A stretch of 34,421 nucleotides of DNA from Gnetum montanum (taxonomy: Eukaryota > Streptophyta > Gnetopsida > Gnetales > Gnetaceae): the NCBI GenBank assembly GCA_015680685.1, contig MNCI01035354.1, forward strand, positions 1,586,353-1,620,773, read 5' to 3'. The notes under the pieces were generated by a model. That model was not told where the DNA came from and searched no databases. It saw only the letters and a list, made by a program, of their open reading frames with translations. This document shows, in pieces, positions 30,948-34,421 of the stretch (position 1 is its first letter; the number at the start of each line of letters is the position of its first letter). The position numbers and the translations under genes were made by a program.

Positions 30948-31412
30948 TTGTTATTACCAAAGATCAACAAGCACCTAAACCCTATTTGAAGAACTCCTTC
31001 AACTCCATTATCCTAAAGGTCATAAGACTGGAGGCCCCCATAGTGTTGGTAGTCCCAAATTATCACCAATAGTTCTTGTGGCACTAAAATGAGGGATGAA
31101 GATTTGTCATCTATGTTCATAAGCCTAAGAGTCCTAGCACACCAATAGTTCTTTTTTTTGTTAGGAGGGCCTAAGAAATTAGATACTATTTTGAGTTCAT
31201 GACCTAACAAACTAATAATTTGGAAGATTTCAAAGGTTCCAAAGAAGTCTTGATTATAAGACTGGTCTTTCATCAGAAGAAGAAAAAAAGAAGGTTCTTG
31301 ATTTTGGAACAAGTAGTGAAGCAAAGACAAGAAGGATAAGAAGATCATCCCTTCTATATAGTTTTTTAGTCTATAAGAGAAAGTCAAAGAAATTTAAGCG
31401 TTCAACGATCAA
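30948..31412 (+). other. 5' leader of element C
   Basis: Homologous to the leaders of A and B, with the imperfect repeat based on CCAATAGTTCTT. A minus-strand open frame of 124 codons (31013-31387) lies across it; A and B show it broken and it resembles no protein, so it is not called as a gene. Confidence 0.5.
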
Positions 31413-32759
31413 AAGAAATTCTAATAGGATGGAAAATCCTTAGAAAAAATTTACACCATTATGATCCTAAAACTACAATGATATTCCTAAGTTAGTTCAC
31501 AAATATTTTCTTAAGCCTTGTATTCCTAGAAAGCTTACTTAGTTGAAGAATACATTCACTTCTTTGAGTTAGCCTTAGATCATGAAAATATTCAACATCA
31601 AGATCAAGCCTATAGGTTATTTGTAGCAAATTGAAAGGATATGGATTAGATTTTGTATTCAAACTTGCCACACAACAATATTACAAGTTGGGATGATATG
31701 AAAAGTCTTTTGTTGGCCTACTTGAGTAATTAATTAGATCAATAGCAATTTTATTATGGGCTAATACAAGCTAAGCAAGTAGTCAAAGAGTTAATTAAAG
31801 ACTTCAATATTAAGTCTGAATTTATGTGCTTTTTCAAAGACAATATAGACCATTAGATGAAATGCTAAAAGATACTTATCTTAAGGCTATGAATCCCAAT
31901 ATTTCAATTTGGTTAAGGAAAACTCAAAACTTCATAACTTTGAATGACTACTTTAGTGAAGCTATATAGTTAGAAAAAAATTGAAGTTAAACAATGAAGA
32001 TATTATTACAACTCAAACAAGAGAAGAGAAAATGATGATTCTTGTGCAAGATTTTTTTCAATTTAAATCATTATTAGAACCATCTCATGTTAACATAAAG
32101 TAAGAGTCTAAAAGCAAAGAATCTGAAAAAGGATAGTTTATGAGAGAATTGTGCAATAAGGTAGTGAAACTAGAAAAAGCTTTGGCAAAAGTTAAAATCA
32201 AGGAAGAAAACATAAGCATTAAGAAACTTAGTCAGTAGAAGATGAGGATGAGAGTGATGTTATTATGTCTAACTTCCTTGATATTGAATTTGATAGTAAG
32301 CTATCTAGTGTTCATTAGGCATGCAAATCTTCTAATAATGAACCTAACGATACTCCTTCTTTATAAAGTTCTAAAGAGGATATATTGTTAGATGAAGAAT
32401 GCAATAACAATGGAGAAAATGGATATAATCTTTAATCAAAATAATTTTTAACTACTTCTAAGCCTTAAAATTTCATTTTTGATCCATCTACTAAGAGAAA
32501 GATTTTTGAACTAGGTGGAAGAGAGAAAAATAAATGTAAAGAAGATCAAGTAGAGCAAAGTACTCTAAATCACTCTTTTAATAAATGGATGTAGAAACCA
32601 ATATTTTATAGAGATGGAGAATATGATTTGATTGAAGATCTTAAACATTTCAAAGCCAACATTAGTATATATTAATTGTTACAAATAGGTGATCATCAAA
32701 GAAAGGCTTTATAGTTCATTAAAGGTAAAAGAAGAGTTGGAGAATAAAAATTAAGCTAT
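31413..32759 (+). pseudogene. gag: Gag of element C, start codon lost
   Basis: Where A and B have an ATG, C reads AAGAAA (near 31411-31416), so the start is gone; the following RMENP matches them. The capsid part shows KLVHKYFLKPCIPRKLT, HFFELALDHENIQHQDQA (about 31560-31610), NNITSWDDMKSLLLAYL (about 31675-31725) and VVKELIKDFNIKS. Several small losses shift the frame near 31825 and 31980. The acidic/lysine-rich region and DPSTKRKIFELGGREKNK (about 32480) follow before protease. There is no CCHC knuckle here either, so its absence in all three copies is probably ancestral. Confidence 0.72.
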
Positions 32760-33170
32760 GTGTCTAACATTGACAAAACAACAAAAAATACCTATGATTG
32801 TACTCCTAACAAGGAAGCTCCTTCTTTTATATTAATAATGAAGTTAGAAGACAAATATATTTACTATTATTTAGTTGATTCTGGAGCTACATCTACTATT
32901 ATGTCATTGTCCATATGTCAAAAATTTTGTTTGAACCCTGAGAAATCCAATAAAAATATAGTTCAAGTGCACAGAAGTAGAGTGAAAATTGTGGGTCAAT
33001 TGCCTAATGTTTTCTTAGAAATTTCTTCTAAACCTTGTATAAAAAGTAGAGTAACTATTCAAGTGGCAAACATAACAAATTCACATAGTCTTTTGTTGAG
33101 TAGAAGTTGGAGTAAGATTTTCTCTAATTACATATCAATAGATTTTTTTCATATGTAGCTACCTTGGAAA
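32760..33170 (+). pseudogene. pro: Aspartic protease of element C, active site intact
   Basis: A 132-codon open stretch with LVDSGATSTIMSLSICQKF, D-S-G at 32877-32885 kept, then RVKIVGQLPNVFLEI and SHSLLLSRSWSKIFSNYIS. It ends at a stop (about 33156) where B has Leu. The polyprotein then runs on through YLGRWNQ-like sequence into aRH. The pattern and position are the same as in A and B. Confidence 0.82.
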
Positions 33171-33329
33171 GGAAGGTGGAATCAAATATACAAATATAGT
33201 GAACCTTTGATGAATGAAAACATTACTTCAAATGGGAAGAATAAAGTTGTTGAAATAAGAGCTTTTGAAACCATAATTTACGAACTTCAAGAAGTTGATA
33301 ATTTGGAAAAGAAAGAATCTCAATATGAT

Positions 33330-33720
33330 AGCAAATGGGTGTTATACTTTAATGGTTCTTGTAATTCTAGAGGTGTAGGAGTTGGAATTTTTCTAGTAAA
33401 AGATGATTCCAAAAATATATTCAAGAAAATTTATCTATCTTTATCATGTACTAATAACAAGGCTTAATATGAAGCCTTGAGTATTGGAATTAAATAGCAT
33501 TGGAAAAAGAAGTCAAGGTAATCACCATAAAGGAAGACTCAAGATTAGTGTGTGAACTATTTAAAGGTAATTATGTAGTAAAAAGCTCATTCTTATGACC
33601 TTAGAAATAGTTTGTCTGCAAAATGCTGGATCAATTTCATCACTACCAAATAGAACAGATAGGTAGGAAGGATAATTATATAGTATATGATTTAGCAAAG
33701 GTAGCTTCAACATTAGATAT
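33330..33720 (+). pseudogene. aRH domain of element C, before RT, first Asp changed to Asn
   Basis: SKWVLYFNGSCNSRGVGVGI: the first catalytic Asp is Asn (33351-33353), one G-to-A change. The Glu in the YEAL motif (33471-33473), the Asp in KEDSRLV (33536-33538) and the Asp before LAKVAS (33689-33691) remain. One stop replaces Gln before YEAL, as in A and B. A one-base loss near 33495 shifts the frame. Its place between protease and RT repeats the order of A and B. Confidence 0.8.
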
Positions 33721-34107
33721 GAAAGGGATAGAAAATTATGAAGGCATAATAGTTGAGAAAGAACATCAACCATTGACAATAGATAACATAAAGCATTTAC
33801 AAGTATTTGAAGACGATGATCAATTGGTTAGATTATTCAGAAATAAATAAGAATTTAAAATTTAAACCATTCTTGAAACAACATCTAGATTTAAGGAAAA
33901 TTCTATTCCCAAAAAAGTGATTAATTATGAACATGATTTTAGCAAAAAATGGCTTACCAGAAAAGATATAAAAAATTTAAATGATCAAGCTTATGAAGCA
34001 GTGAATTTTGAATCTTCAAAGCTACTAAAGATGTTAAATGTCATGAAATAAAAGGACTCAATTTTCAACAAAGATTTATTATTACTCTTGAAAAATAATT
34101 TCAAAAA

Positions 34108-34421
34108 TTTTGCTTGGTCTTATGATGATTCTAAAACTTTTAAACCAGATGTGATGATACATAAATTTCCTTTGATAAACAATTATGAGTTAAATAAAAA
34201 TAAATGAAATTTAATCCATGATTTGAGCCAACTATGGAAGCTGAGATCAAGAATTTATTACAAATCCAAATCATATATCCTATCCAATACTCGACATGGC
34301 TTGCTAACCTTGTTCTAGTAAGGAAATAAAATGGTGATATTATGCTTTATGTAGATTTCATGACTTTGAATGAGGCCTCTGAAAAAGACAAATAACCACT
34401 TCCTAGAATTGATGAAATGTT
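34108..34421 (+). pseudogene. pol: Reverse transcriptase N-terminus of element C, cut by window edge
   Basis: FAWSYDDSKTF and IHKFPLINNYE match the RT N-terminus of gypsy elements, followed by FEPTMEAEIKNLLQIQIIYP, LANLVLVRK and a DFMTLNEAS motif. The window ends at DEML, before motif A. Residues ahead of it (33721-34107) match the aRH-RT spacer of A and B. FAWSYDD is closer to the usual Ty3 sequence than in A or B. Confidence 0.82.

Larger units (their letters stand above)
9925..34421 (+). mobile_element. Head-to-tail array of three Tat-like Ty3/gypsy elements with single LTRs between bodies
   Basis: Order on the plus strand is LTR A (9925-12535), body A (to 18290), LTR B (18291-20934), body B (to 27981), LTR C (27982-30923), body C (to the window end). 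Homologous points recur, for example TATGACTATT at 10097, 18291 and 28154, or the leader word CAATAGTTCTTTTTG. Only one LTR separates consecutive bodies. From B and C a full element can be estimated at about 7.0 kb internal plus two LTRs of about 2.9 kb. The three copies are clearly diverged from each other, so the array is old if it is real; single-N joins inside it call for caution. Confidence 0.75.

Noticed and set aside
31013-31387. 124-codon minus-strand open frame
   Set aside because: It lies across the leader of element C. The same strand in A and B is broken, and the translation resembles no protein family.
9925-34421. Integrated pararetrovirus (Caulimoviridae) in tandem
   Set aside because: Tandem copies raised the idea, but an integrase with a DDE layout, LTRs, a PBS and a polypurine tract show a Ty3/gypsy LTR element.

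Overview
This window looks like repeat-dominated nuclear DNA from a large plant genome. A gymnosperm or another large-genome seed plant is plausible, but I cannot name a species. I see no intact host gene, tRNA, rRNA or CRISPR array. Almost everything is a decayed retroelement, recognised by translating through stop codons and frameshifts.

Region 1 (1-4030, minus strand) is richer in GC than the rest. It is the 5' end of an LTR retrotransposon: an LTR (about 2905-4030) with a TATA box, a primer-binding site matching the 3' end of tRNA-Asp, then gag and the start of protease (2762 to 1). All of gag-pro lies in one frame with about 19 stops and no frameshift. The rest of pol is beyond the left edge. 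Gag layout and primer suggest an Athila-like Ty3/gypsy element.

Region 2 (4031-9924) is AT-rich. An old L1-type LINE (minus strand, about 5800-9640) carries two nested insertions, each with its own target-site duplication: a 5'-truncated LINE 3' end on the plus strand (7396-7820) and a tRNA-derived SINE on the minus strand (8365-8502). Two more SINE candidates share the same 36-base spacing between the A-box-like and B-box-like motifs.

Region 3 (about 9925-34421, plus strand) is a head-to-tail array of three related Ty3/gypsy elements of the Tat type: LTR A, body A, LTR B, body B, LTR C, body C. The right edge cuts body C in reverse transcriptase. Only one LTR lies between neighbouring bodies. 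Each body reads gag, aspartic protease, plant/archaeal-type RNase H (aRH), reverse transcriptase; A and B continue with a second, degenerate gypsy RNase H and integrase. An aRH in front of RT is unusual, since the Tat elements I know place it between RH and integrase. Body B also carries, downstream of integrase, a small gene-like unit with a TATA box, a coding-like frame and AATAAA, which I do not recognise, then a polypurine tract.

None of the copies could be active as they stand. A has lost the protease motif and an integrase Asp, B an RT Asp and the integrase Glu, and C an aRH Asp. Three single-N positions (12343, 23710, 28847) look like unresolved contig joins, two of them flanked by duplicated sequence, so the array structure should be checked against long reads.
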